DNA of 53,659 nucleotides from Clostridiales bacterium (GTDB taxonomy: Bacteria; Bacillota; Clostridia; Christensenellales; UBA1242). Of this stretch, positions 45,249-53,538 are shown piece by piece; the first letter of the stretch is position 1, and each line of letters opens with the position of its first letter. The translations under genes were made by a program, and so were the position numbers. The stretch lies in NCBI GenBank assembly GCA_015055815.1, contig SVHM01000006.1, positions 1 to 53,659 of the forward strand, written 5' to 3'. A model generated the notes under the pieces. The model made no database searches. It saw only the letters and a list, made by a program, of their open reading frames with translations, and was not told the origin of the DNA.

Positions 45249-46763
45249 TTATTCAAAATCAATTATCTTTATATCAGATATTTTCTTTCTACGTTTTTGT
45301 TTAGACTTATTGATAATAAACTGGTATCTAACACCCATTATTTGAACTACTATTGTTGGAAGTATAGCAATAATTGCAACCGTTCCAAATGCAAAAGACA
45401 AAATATCAATGTTAAGTGCAGAACAAATTCCTATCATAAACGGCAAAACAAATGATGCAGTAAGTGAGCCTGCAGCAGCACCACCACTATCAAATGCAAT
45501 TGCTACAAATAAATTCGGACAGAATTTACAAAGTGCAATCATAATAATTACAAGCGGAACTATAAAATACACAAAATTTATTTCAAATAAACATCTAATG
45601 ACAATTATCAGCATTGCAATTGCAACACCAATTGAAATTCCAATAAGCATAGTCTTTTTCTTAATAACACCTTCAGTAATATCTTCAATCTGTTTATTAA
45701 GAACATGAACTGCCGGCTCTGCAAAGACAAGAAAGAAACCAATAACAAGACTTAGTGGAATTAATATAATTTTATTACCAGTAGTAATAATAGTAGAGCC
45801 CAAAATATTCGCCATTGGAAGATAGCCGCTTCCTACTCCACACAAGAAAAGTACTAAACCAATATAAGTATATATTAGTCCAATAAATAGCCTAATCAAA
45901 GCCATTTTAGGCAACTTTAGATAAATATAATTATATATAAGGAAGAAAAGGAATATTGGAATTATTACAATAAATACTTCCTTTAAATACGATAGCAAAT
46001 TACTAAAAAACAAATTTGCCATATCTCCGCCAGTGGAAGCCGACGAAATTGTTTCAGCTAGGTAACTACCGTCTGCATTTATAAACAAACTAACTATCAA
46101 AATTGCAATAACTGGTCCAATTGAAGCTAGAGCAATTAGTCCAAAACCATCTTCTTGGTTATTTTTGCCCGACCTAACCGCACAAATACCTAAACCAAAC
46201 GACATAATAAATGGCACCGAAACAGCACCTGTTGTTACCCCAATACTATCATAAGCAAGTGGGAGAAAATTATTAGGAGCAAAAATACTAAGAATAAGTG
46301 CAAGTGTGTATGATATAACTAAGATTGTTTTAATGTTCCACCTAAATATTGTTCTAATAGTTGAAAGAAGTAGGAATATCCCAGTACCAAGTGAAACAGT
46401 AATTAAAACTATCCAATGACTACTTATACCCGGAACTTGTTCGGCAAGCACCATAAGGTCAGGCTCAGCAATTGTAACTATAAAACCCATTATAAAACTA
46501 AGTATAATCATAAAACTAAATTTTCTAGATTTACTCAAGTGAGAGCCAACGTATCCACCCATCTTCATCGTTGACATATCAACACCAACATTAAAAAGCG
46601 ACATTCCACCAATCATTATAAGTGTTGCAATTATTATAGACAACATCCCCCATATATTAAAAGGTAAAAATATAAGATAAAGTGCAACGATTATCAAAAA
46701 GAACGGCAAAATTGAAATTGCCGACTCTTGCACTTTCTCCCAATACTCTTTTAAATATCTCAT
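45249..46763 (-). CDS. DUF1538 family membrane protein
   Basis: A 504-aa protein with about 12 hydrophobic segments and two similar halves. The motif AEPDLMVLAEQV (residues 99-110) is repeated as AEPAVHVLNKQI (348-359), and TTGAVSVPFIMSFGLGICAV is echoed by GSLTASFVLPFMIGICSA, so the protein arose by internal duplication, as in many transporters. It is followed by two PII-like genes in the same operon. Transport of an unknown solute under PII-type control is the likely role. Confidence 0.82.
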   Translation of the reverse strand: MRYLKEYWEKVQESAISILPFFLIIVALYLIFLPFNIWGMLSIIIATLIMIGGMSLFNVGVDMSTMKMGGYVGSHLSKSRKFSFMIILSFIMGFIVTIAEPDLMVLAEQVPGISSHWIVLITVSLGTGIFLLLSTIRTIFRWNIKTILVISYTLALILSIFAPNNFLPLAYDSIGVTTGAVSVPFIMSFGLGICAVRSGKNNQEDGFGLIALASIGPVIAILIVSLFINADGSYLAETISSASTGGDMANLFFSNLLSYLKEVFIVIIPIFLFFLIYNYIYLKLPKMALIRLFIGLIYTYIGLVLFLCGVGSGYLPMANILGSTIITTGNKIILIPLSLVIGFFLVFAEPAVHVLNKQIEDITEGVIKKKTMLIGISIGVAIAMLIIVIRCLFEINFVYFIVPLVIIMIALCKFCPNLFVAIAFDSGGAAAGSLTASFVLPFMIGICSALNIDILSFAFGTVAIIAILPTIVVQIMGVRYQFIINKSKQKRRKKISDIKIIDFE

Positions 46764-46838
46764 ATTTTACACCTTAGATATATCTTTATTTTCGTCAAAT
46801 AAATATATTTTATATCAAAATTTTCTCTTATTTTCTAA

Positions 46839-46867
46839 ATTTTAGCACATTTATAATTTATTGACAA
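46839..46867 (-). promoter_or_regulatory. Promoter of the DUF1538-PII operon
   Basis: Minus strand: TTGTCA (46862-46867), 17 nt, TAAAAT (46839-46844). The leader to ATG 46763 is about 70 nt. Confidence 0.65.
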
Positions 46868-46919
46868 TTAAATAACTTATTCATATAAAATTTTGTAAAT
46901 TAATTTAATTTTAAAAGAA

Positions 46920-46948
46920 AAAAGTTGTAGCAATATACTACAACTTTT
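46920..46948 (-). terminator. Terminator of surface-protein copy 1
   Basis: Stem AAAAGTTGTAG with CTACAACTTTT and a 7-nt loop, T-run on the minus-strand exit. It lies about 50 nt after the stop. Confidence 0.8.
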
Positions 46949-46999
46949 ATATTTAATTTTATGGAAATTAATCGTTTGAAATCTAATTTCACACCAATC

Positions 47000-49048
47000 T
47001 TAAAGTGGAATACTTGCACTATCGTTAGTGAATTTCTCTTGATAGTCAAATGCTTCGTTGAAGATTGGAATAGCATTTGCAATATTCAATGCTTTAGCAG
47101 TACCAAATAGTGGGTTCTTATAATCGATATTATCGATTGAGTTAGTATAAGGGAAGAATGCTTGTACTGCTTGGAAACTGATTTGGAATGAAATCTTAGC
47201 ATTAGCAAAGATATTTGTTAATGCGTCACCTGGTAATGCAAATGTACCATTAACGAATGGGAATGCTACAGAAGCAACTTTAGTAACAGGATTTGTTCCA
47301 TTCATACCAACTGTTTCTTCTAAATCAATAGTTGGATCAATTTCATATAGTTTTGCATAAAGTCTGTTTTCGTTTGTAGGTTCGAAACCTTCATTAACCC
47401 CTGTTGTCGCAGGATTATCTTCTGCAGATCTTGTAAGAACTGAAACTGCAGCATCAGATGCACCAATCTTTGGAGCAGCAGGTGTATTTTCACCTGTTGT
47501 TGCGTTAGCAAAGTCAGTGATAAGGTCTACTTCATTAAGCTTACTAGCTAATGTTTTCTTAGAAGCAGATGATACAAGATACCACCAACCACCAGTACTT
47601 GTTGAAATTTCGTTTGTGTTTGTATCGTTACCAATACTTGGGTCAATGTATAACCATGATGCAGGAACACCTTTACCTTCTCCAGTTCCAGTTAATGCTC
47701 CAGAAACAGGAGTTTTAACACCTGTATTAGATACAGTAAATCCGTATACATTACCAGCCATAATATCGTCTGAAGAGTCATTAATAAGTCTCTTAAAGTC
47801 GTTATTTAATGATTGGTCTAGTGTTTCCAAACTACTTTGAATTGTTCTTGTTACTTGGTTACCATATTCATTTTCATAGAATTCTACATATGATTGTAGG
47901 TAAGCATTTGTTCTAGCTTTGAAGTATGCATCAGATTCAGTTTTTGCACCTGTTGTACCATCAAGTATCCATACCCCGTAGAAACCAACGTTTCCTACTT
48001 TTTGAGATCCATCAAATGGAGCACCCATTTGTTGATATTTAGCTGTACCAGAAGCAGTTGCTTCATCATCAACAGCTGTAGTGTATTCAGCAAGTGAACA
48101 ATATCTCCATTTATAAATAGATTTCTTAGAACCATTCCAAACTGCAGTTAAATCTGTAGTTGTATTATTTGTCCAATCTCCAGTTTCTACACCATCTCTA
48201 CGACCTGTCTTTGCAACAGTACCAGCTGTATTAGTTGAAGACCACTTATGACCTAATGAGTTTTCCCATTTAGTTTTATCAGCAGTTTCAGTAATATCTC
48301 TACCATATTCAACGTTGTAATCGTCAGCACTAGCTGTTCCAGCATAGTTTGTACTTTGCTTTGGATAACCAGTCATATAAGCTTTGTCAGTAAAGTTATT
48401 GAAACCCACACTAGGGTCAAATTCAATACTAATACTAAATCTAGCTCTTAGAACTGATGATGTTGTAGATGTTACTCTACCGTTACCATCTAAATACTTA
48501 ACTGTACCAGTCGCAGATTTAGAAGTATTTGTTGTATTAGCACCACTACTTGTGTTTGGATAAGCACCGTCTGCTCTTGAGTCAGTTATAGCAGTTGAGA
48601 ATACTCTCGCTTGGCTATAAATCTGAACTTTCTGTCCTGGAAGCAATACATTGTCTGGGATTGTACCAGTTGCAGTTTGGTCATCATCTTTGACAAACTT
48701 ACCATCTCCGTTTTCTTCCATGTTAACCGAACCAGTTGTTCTTGATGCAGCAGCCTTGATATCAAGGTTTCCAGCACCACCAATCCATTCAGCTTCACCA
48801 GTTGTACTATTAACTGTACCGTCACCTGCAGTAGAGCCTGCAGTACCACGACCAGCCATCTCTACGTAAACTGGACCACCCATGTATAGGTCGTTACTAG
48901 CCCAACTTGAACCAGCGAACCATGCTAAGGTTGCTCCAACTGATAGACAGATTGTCAAAACGAAACTTAAACCACCAACAGCAATTATACCAATACGCTT
49001 TTTTAGTCTTTTAGACTTTTTCTTGCTTTTTTTGGTTGTTTTTTCCAT
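47000..49048 (-). CDS. SipW/TasA-like secreted surface protein, copy 1
   Basis: A 682-aa secreted protein. A very basic start (MEKTTKKSKKKSKRLKKR) leads to a hydrophobic segment and then GATLAWFAGSSWASNDLYMG, which has the spacing of the SipW-dependent signal (GxTxAYFTD, then N..T/MGG) found in TasA-like biofilm and archaeal-type surface proteins. The remainder is beta-rich, Thr/Ser/Gly-rich, with no LPXTG or C-terminal membrane segment. It is very similar to copy 2. SD AAGGAG lies before ATG. It is likely a filament or matrix protein or an abundant surface layer component. No SipW-like peptidase lies in the window. Confidence 0.75.
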   Translation of the reverse strand: MEKTTKKSKKKSKRLKKRIGIIAVGGLSFVLTICLSVGATLAWFAGSSWASNDLYMGGPVYVEMAGRGTAGSTAGDGTVNSTTGEAEWIGGAGNLDIKAAASRTTGSVNMEENGDGKFVKDDDQTATGTIPDNVLLPGQKVQIYSQARVFSTAITDSRADGAYPNTSSGANTTNTSKSATGTVKYLDGNGRVTSTTSSVLRARFSISIEFDPSVGFNNFTDKAYMTGYPKQSTNYAGTASADDYNVEYGRDITETADKTKWENSLGHKWSSTNTAGTVAKTGRRDGVETGDWTNNTTTDLTAVWNGSKKSIYKWRYCSLAEYTTAVDDEATASGTAKYQQMGAPFDGSQKVGNVGFYGVWILDGTTGAKTESDAYFKARTNAYLQSYVEFYENEYGNQVTRTIQSSLETLDQSLNNDFKRLINDSSDDIMAGNVYGFTVSNTGVKTPVSGALTGTGEGKGVPASWLYIDPSIGNDTNTNEISTSTGGWWYLVSSASKKTLASKLNEVDLITDFANATTGENTPAAPKIGASDAAVSVLTRSAEDNPATTGVNEGFEPTNENRLYAKLYEIDPTIDLEETVGMNGTNPVTKVASVAFPFVNGTFALPGDALTNIFANAKISFQISFQAVQAFFPYTNSIDNIDYKNPLFGTAKALNIANAIPIFNEAFDYQEKFTNDSASIPL

Positions 49049-49083
49049 AAAAACATTCTCCTTGTATATATTTCTACATAGGT

Positions 49084-49112
49084 ATTATACAAGATTTTGC
49101 AAAATTCTCCAA
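49084..49112 (-). promoter_or_regulatory. Promoter of surface-protein copy 1
   Basis: Minus strand: TTGGAG (49107-49112), 17 nt, TATAAT (49084-49089), preceded by CTTG. It has the same -35, spacer length and -10 as copy 2. Confidence 0.75.
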
Positions 49113-49191
49113 ATAATTTTAATATATATATAAATTTTTTATTATATTATTATATACATATAAAACTTTTAAAAATTATTATTATCCACAA

Positions 49192-49221
49192 AAAAAGTTG
49201 TAGCAGTATACTACAACTTTT
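49192..49221 (-). terminator. Terminator of surface-protein copy 2
   Basis: Stem AAAAGTTGTAG with CTACAACTTTT and the loop CAGTATA, only one base different from the copy 1 terminator. Confidence 0.8.
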
Positions 49222-49272
49222 ATATTTAAATTTATGGAAATTAATCGTTTGAAATCTAATTTCACACCAATC

Positions 49273-51360
49273 TTAAAGTGGAATATCTGCGCTATCGTTA
49301 GTGAATTTCTCTTGATAGTCAAATGCTTCATTGAAGATTGGAATAGCATTTTGAATATTCAATGCTTTAGCAGTACCAAACAATGGATTTTTGTAATCTA
49401 CATCATCAATAGATGTTGTATAAGGGAAGAATGCTTGAATTGCTTGGAAGCTAATTTGGAATGATATCTTAGCATTAGCAAAGATATTTGTAAGTGCATC
49501 ACCTGGTAATGCAAATGTACCATTAACGAATGGGAATGCAACAGAAACTACTTTCTTAACATCATTTGTTCCGTTTTTACCTACAACTTCGTTTAACGTA
49601 ATAGTTGGGTCAATTTCATAAAGTTTTGCATACAATCTGTTTGTATTGTCAATTTCAAATCCAGTATCATCCTCATCGGTTGGTCTTAAAGCTGTTGCGC
49701 CACACGCTGGAACGGCAGCAGTATTATTAACACCATCTGTATTAGTTTTAGGATCTGTTACAGAGTCTGTTACCAAATCCACAGCATTTCCAGAAGCCAT
49801 TGAGCCTGTTGATGATACAAGGTACCACCAACCACCAGTACTTGTTGAAATTTCGTTTGTGTTTGTATCATTACCAATACTTGGGTCGATATACAACCAT
49901 GAAGCATTGATTGGAGTTAATTTTGGATCACTAGCAGTTGCTACAGCACCATCACTATTTAATGCTTGTTTAACACCTGTTGAAGATACGTTAAATCCGT
50001 ATACTTTACCAGCCATAATATCGTCTGAAGAGTCATTTATAAGTCTCTTAAAGTCGTTATTTAATGATTGATCTAGTGTTTCCAAACTACTTTGAATTGT
50101 TCTTGTTACTTGGTTACCATATTCATTTTCATAGAATTCAATGTATGATTGAAGATATGCATTTGTTCTAGCTTTGAAGTAAGCATCAGATTCAGCATGG
50201 TTACCTGCTGTGTCTGTAATCCAAACACCATAGAAGCCAACGTTACCAACAGTCTTACCACCATTGAATGGGTATCCCATAGGTTTACCATACTTATATG
50301 TAGGAGTAGTAAGGGCTACGTCTGCTGTCGCATCTGCCCATTCTTTAGCAGAACAATATCTCCATTTGTAGATAGACTTTTTATCACCTTCCCAAACGGC
50401 TAGCAAATCATTCTTTGTTGCATCTTTTTGATCATCTGCACTTGCAGGTGGAGTAAGTGTATTTGTCCATGTTCCAGCAGTATTATCGACACCATCTCTA
50501 CGGCCACTAATTGAAGGAGTTCCTGTAGTATTTGAAGAAGACCATTTATGACCTAATGAACCTTCCCAAGTTTTATCTCCTGCGGTCTTTAATGTACCAT
50601 CAGTTTCAAGAATATATGTATCAGCAGTATGAGTAACAGTTTCATCTACAGTCTTAAGTGCTGTATAGTCTGTACTTTGTTTTGGGTAACCTCTCATATA
50701 ATCTTCATCGGTAAAGTTATTGAAACCCACACTAGGGTCAAACTCAATACTAATACTAAATCTAGCTCTTAGAACTGATGTAGTTGTAGATGTTACTCTA
50801 CCGTTACCGTCTAAATACTTAACTGTACCAGTTGCAGCTTTAGAAGTATTTGTTGTATTAGCACCACTACTTGTATTTGGATAAGCACCGTCTGCTCTTG
50901 AGTCAGTTATAGCAGTTGAGAATACTCTCGCTTGGCTATAAATCTGAACTTTCTGACCTGGAAGTAATACGTTATCTGGGATACCTGTACCAGTATCGTC
51001 TTTAACATACTTACCATTAGCATCAGTCTTAATAGGAACAGAACCTGTAGTTCTTGATGCAGCAGCCTTGATATCAAGGTTTCCAGCACCACCAATCCAT
51101 TCAGCTTCACCAGTTGTACTATTAACGTTGCCGTCACCTGCAGTAGAACCTGCACCGCCACGACCAGCCATCTCTACGTAAACTGGACCACCCATGTATA
51201 GGTCGTTACTAGCCCAACTTGAACCAGCGAACCATGCCAAGGTCGCTCCAACTGATAAACAGATTGTCAAAACGAAACTTAAACCACCAACAGCAATTAT
51301 ACCAATACGCTTTTTTAGTCTTTTAGACTTTTTCTTGCTTTTTTTGGTTGTTTTTTCCAT
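49273..51360 (-). CDS. SipW/TasA-like secreted surface protein, copy 2
   Basis: A 695-aa paralogue of copy 1. The first 68 residues are identical and the C-terminal 80 nearly so. Long conserved blocks include LPGQKVQIYSQARVFSTAIT, RFSISIEFDPSVGFNNFTD, SIYKWRYCS and TRTIQSSLETLDQSLNNDFK. Between them lie short unrelated blocks, for example after YPKQST and after VYGF. The two genes therefore differ as mosaics. Same signal and lack of wall anchor as copy 1. Its own promoter and terminator make it a separate unit. Confidence 0.75.
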   Translation of the reverse strand: MEKTTKKSKKKSKRLKKRIGIIAVGGLSFVLTICLSVGATLAWFAGSSWASNDLYMGGPVYVEMAGRGGAGSTAGDGNVNSTTGEAEWIGGAGNLDIKAAASRTTGSVPIKTDANGKYVKDDTGTGIPDNVLLPGQKVQIYSQARVFSTAITDSRADGAYPNTSSGANTTNTSKAATGTVKYLDGNGRVTSTTTSVLRARFSISIEFDPSVGFNNFTDEDYMRGYPKQSTDYTALKTVDETVTHTADTYILETDGTLKTAGDKTWEGSLGHKWSSSNTTGTPSISGRRDGVDNTAGTWTNTLTPPASADDQKDATKNDLLAVWEGDKKSIYKWRYCSAKEWADATADVALTTPTYKYGKPMGYPFNGGKTVGNVGFYGVWITDTAGNHAESDAYFKARTNAYLQSYIEFYENEYGNQVTRTIQSSLETLDQSLNNDFKRLINDSSDDIMAGKVYGFNVSSTGVKQALNSDGAVATASDPKLTPINASWLYIDPSIGNDTNTNEISTSTGGWWYLVSSTGSMASGNAVDLVTDSVTDPKTNTDGVNNTAAVPACGATALRPTDEDDTGFEIDNTNRLYAKLYEIDPTITLNEVVGKNGTNDVKKVVSVAFPFVNGTFALPGDALTNIFANAKISFQISFQAIQAFFPYTTSIDDVDYKNPLFGTAKALNIQNAIPIFNEAFDYQEKFTNDSADIPL

Positions 51361-51395
51361 AAAAACATTCTCCTTGTAGTTTTTTATACACTAGC

Positions 51396-51424
51396 ATTAT
51401 ACAAGATTAGTTAAAATTCTCCAA
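51396..51424 (-). promoter_or_regulatory. Promoter of surface-protein copy 2
   Basis: Minus strand: TTGGAG (51419-51424), 17 nt, TATAAT (51396-51401). The spacer differs slightly from copy 1 but both boxes are identical. Confidence 0.75.
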
Positions 51425-51578
51425 ATATTTTTGATATATTTTCTAAAAAATACAAAAAATTTTTATTTTATATATATTTATATATATTTCGCTGGTTCGC
51501 CGGGATTTCTCAAGAAAATTTAACAAAAGTCAAATTCCAATCATATATAACTAAAAAATGCGTGGAGATGAAAGGATA

Positions 51579-52442
51579 ATGACTTTTGAAGAGTTAAATG
51601 CCCAAATACAAAACTTAAGGAATTTGCCTAATGTTGATAATTTCATACTTGGCTACTCTACACTAGGGCAACCGATACACGGGTTTCATTTGGGAAATTA
51701 TGACGGAAAGCAAATAATAATCGAAGGCGGCATACATGCAAGAGAGTACCCCGCAAGTCTTGTTGTGGTCGGAATAACCGAATACCTTAGCACGCAAACT
51801 CTTAATGGCGGTATTTACGTAATTCCCCTAGTCAATCCCGACGGGGCAAGACTTGTTCTTGACGGACTAGACTTTGTACCTTGTCAAAAACTAAAAGACT
51901 ATCTTTTACACATCAACGACGGCAGTCTAGACTTTTCACAATGGAAGGCAAATGCCATGGCGGTAGATTTAAATGTGAACTTTTCAGCCCTTTGGGGAGA
52001 AGGTTCACAAAATGTCTTTTGTCCAGCCCCCGGAAACTTTATAGGATACTACCCCGATAGTGAAAGAGAAGTAAGGCAAATGATAGAATTTACGTATGCA
52101 GTAAACCCTTCCCTAACACTTAGTTTTCACACCAAAGGCGAAGTGATATTTTACGGCTTTGAAACACTCACCCCAGAAGAGATAAAAAGAGATGAAGAAA
52201 TTGCCAACCTAATATCTTCAATAAATGGCTATATTCCCACAAAAACAGTTGCAAGCGTAGGTGGGTATAGCGACTGGGTTAGTGAGTACCTAAAAGTACC
52301 TGCATTTACCATTGAAATAGGACCATCTTCAGCCCCTACACCGGTACCTTTGGAATACCTGCCGGATGCGATAGAAAAAAACAAAACAGTTCCCAAAGAA
52401 CTGCTTAATTATATAAATATAACTAGTCAAAAAAGTAGGTAA
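51579..52442 (+). CDS. M14-family zinc carboxypeptidase
   Basis: A 287-aa enzyme with the M14 site: His53 and Glu56 in GIHAREY, substrate-binding NPDGARL and NVNF segments, His184 in SFHTKG, and the catalytic Glu246 in FTIEIG. No signal peptide is present, so it acts in the cytosol or leaves by another route. The short form resembles enzymes that cut gamma-D-Glu-diaminopimelate bonds in peptidoglycan fragments, but the substrate is not certain. I favour ATG 51579 (GGAG 11 nt upstream, also AAAGG); an in-frame ATG at 51558 would add seven residues. The gene looks less AT-rich than its neighbours. Confidence 0.87.
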   Translation: MTFEELNAQIQNLRNLPNVDNFILGYSTLGQPIHGFHLGNYDGKQIIIEGGIHAREYPASLVVVGITEYLSTQTLNGGIYVIPLVNPDGARLVLDGLDFVPCQKLKDYLLHINDGSLDFSQWKANAMAVDLNVNFSALWGEGSQNVFCPAPGNFIGYYPDSEREVRQMIEFTYAVNPSLTLSFHTKGEVIFYGFETLTPEEIKRDEEIANLISSINGYIPTKTVASVGGYSDWVSEYLKVPAFTIEIGPSSAPTPVPLEYLPDAIEKNKTVPKELLNYINITSQKSR

Positions 52443-52449
52443 AATTAAT

Positions 52450-53034
52450 ATGTTTTATAATGATTATTCTCTTCCAAACAATGAACAATTTAAAAACATT
52501 TCTCGCTCATACACGAGCGTTAAAATGCAAGAATTGTCCGACTTAAAAGATATACTCAACAAACTATATATCCAAAAAGACAGTCTAAGAAAAAATAGTC
52601 CAAACCATATCTCGCTACTACCAAAACTAGAAGAAAGTATTTCTCTTCTTGAAAAAATAACAATGGCTAAAAATACAAATATAGACAGTCAAAAATATAA
52701 CGAAACGGTAGTCACACCATATAAACAAAATTTAAAAAACACAAAAAAAAATAATGTTTTCAACAATAAAATATTTGCTAATCTGTTTAGAAAATTAAAT
52801 CAAAGTAAAACTCCAAATACCAAATTTCATACAATTGTTATATCAACAGATGAAATTATTACGCAAAACAAAGAACATTGCCATTCGCACAAACAAATTT
52901 GCACTAGACAAATTGACATAATAAGACTACTGCTTCTTTATATGTCACTAAGACCAACCTGTCCATACATACATGCCCTTTCTCAAATAGCAACCGACCA
53001 ATTAGATATTTACATATCATTAACTAGCGATTAA
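52450..53034 (+). CDS. Hypothetical protein, 194 aa
   Basis: I do not recognise a family. A helical, Lys/Asn-rich N-terminal half (ELSDLKDILNKLYIQKDSL, LPKLEESISLLEKITM) is followed by a segment with HCHSHKQICTRQ and a hydrophobic stretch (IDIIRLLLLYMSL). It begins 7 nt after the M14 gene, so both may be co-transcribed. Its distal part is close to the repeat region and it may be poorly conserved. Confidence 0.5.
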   Translation: MFYNDYSLPNNEQFKNISRSYTSVKMQELSDLKDILNKLYIQKDSLRKNSPNHISLLPKLEESISLLEKITMAKNTNIDSQKYNETVVTPYKQNLKNTKKNNVFNNKIFANLFRKLNQSKTPNTKFHTIVISTDEIITQNKEHCHSHKQICTRQIDIIRLLLLYMSLRPTCPYIHALSQIATDQLDIYISLTSD

Positions 53035-53070
53035 TAATATTGCGACTTGTCCGTGCGACAGCACAAAAAA

Positions 53071-53111
53071 AGTACTAACTATTTGTATAGACGGGTTATA
53101 CAGTTGGTACT
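53071..53111. repeat. Type B hairpin, copy 1
   Basis: AGTACTAACT..GTATA pairs with TATACAGTTGGTACT around the loop GACGGGT. A small bulge (ATTT) is on the left arm. Confidence 0.6.
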
Positions 53112-53159
53112 AATATTAAAACATATTGCGACTCGGCAGTTGCGCCGAGCAACAAAAAA

Positions 53160-53198
53160 ATACTAGCTATTTGTATAGACGGGCTATATAGTTAGTAC
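53160..53198. repeat. Type B hairpin, copy 2
   Basis: ATACTAGCTATTTGTATAG, loop ACGGG, CTATATAGTTAGTA. It differs from copy 1 by scattered substitutions. Confidence 0.6.
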
Positions 53199-53290
53199 CT
53201 GTAATAAAGTATATTTGGTGCCAATCGGCTGTCTGCCAAGACTAATCGTCCGTGCGACAGCACTCTGCCAAGACCGACAGCACAAAAAAA

Positions 53291-53330
53291 ATACTAGCTA
53301 TTTGTATAGACGGGCTATACAGTTGGTACT
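53291..53330. repeat. Type B hairpin, copy 3
   Basis: ATACTAGCTATTTGTATAG, loop ACGGG, CTATACAGTTGGTACT, followed by the same TAATATTAAAACATATTGCG stretch as copy 1. Confidence 0.6.
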
Positions 53331-53372
53331 AATATTAAAACATATTGCGACTCGGCAGTTGCGCCGAGCAAC

Positions 53373-53404
53373 AAAAAAAGTGTCGTTGAGAAACGGACAC
53401 TTTT
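53373..53404 (-). terminator. Terminator downstream of the 16S gene
   Basis: Stem AAAAGTGTC (53377-53385) with GACACTTTT (53396-53404); on the minus strand it is followed by a seven-T run. It is about 135 nt past the 16S 3' end. Confidence 0.75.
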
Positions 53405-53440
53405 AATTTTGAACTTCTAAATAGTGTAATAGTCAATTAC

Positions 53441-53472
53441 CTAATAACCCATTCTTTCTTATTGTTATTAGG
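53441..53472. other. Inverted repeat between the 16S end and its terminator
   Basis: CTAATAAC (53441-53448) pairs with GTTATTAG (53464-53471). It could be part of the RNA processing structure around 16S, but the 5' flank of the gene is outside the window. Confidence 0.35.
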
Positions 53473-53490
53473 ATTTATCGTCGTTTTTGT

Positions 53491-53521
53491 GAGAGTCTTA
53501 TGTGAGATGACTCTCTTTTTT
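53491..53521 (+). terminator. Plus-strand terminator facing the 16S gene
   Basis: Stem GAGAGTC (53491-53497) with GACTCTC (53509-53515) followed by a six-T run. It would stop rightward (antisense) transcription before it enters the 16S gene. Confidence 0.6.
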
Positions 53522-53538
53522 GTTAAAGATTACTCTTT

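Larger units (their letters stand above)
46917..51424 (-). repeat. Tandem duplication of a complete surface-protein transcription unit
   Basis: Two units (46917-49112 and 49190-51424) share promoter, ribosome binding site, most of the coding sequence, 3' untranslated sequence and terminator hairpin. Sequence at both coding ends is nearly identical. Divergence is confined to internal blocks. Confidence 0.9.
53035..53400. repeat. Cluster of two alternating hairpin repeats
   Basis: About 365 bp without a gene. Type A units (53038-53071, 53124-53160, 53343-53379, with a degenerate copy near 53230-53290) run TATTGCGAC, small hairpin, AGCA..AAAAAAA. Type B units are listed separately. The A hairpin is TGTC/GACA in copy 1 but CTCGGC/GCCGAG in copies 2 and 4, so the stem is kept while bases change. 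The A-to-B-to-A period is about 86 bp, then irregular. Confidence 0.7.

Noticed and set aside
48586..51161. Frames of 84-87 codons inside both surface-protein genes
   Set aside because: They appear in both copies only because the genes are duplicated; they have no ribosome binding sites and read as out-of-frame versions.
53035..53400. CRISPR-like array next to the rRNA gene
   Set aside because: Repeats are long hairpins of changing sequence with irregular spacing (about 86 then 131 bp), spacers are themselves repeated, and no cas gene is nearby.
53215..53406. Possible 63-aa coding frame
   Set aside because: It runs through the hairpin repeats, has no credible ribosome binding site, and its composition reflects the repeats.
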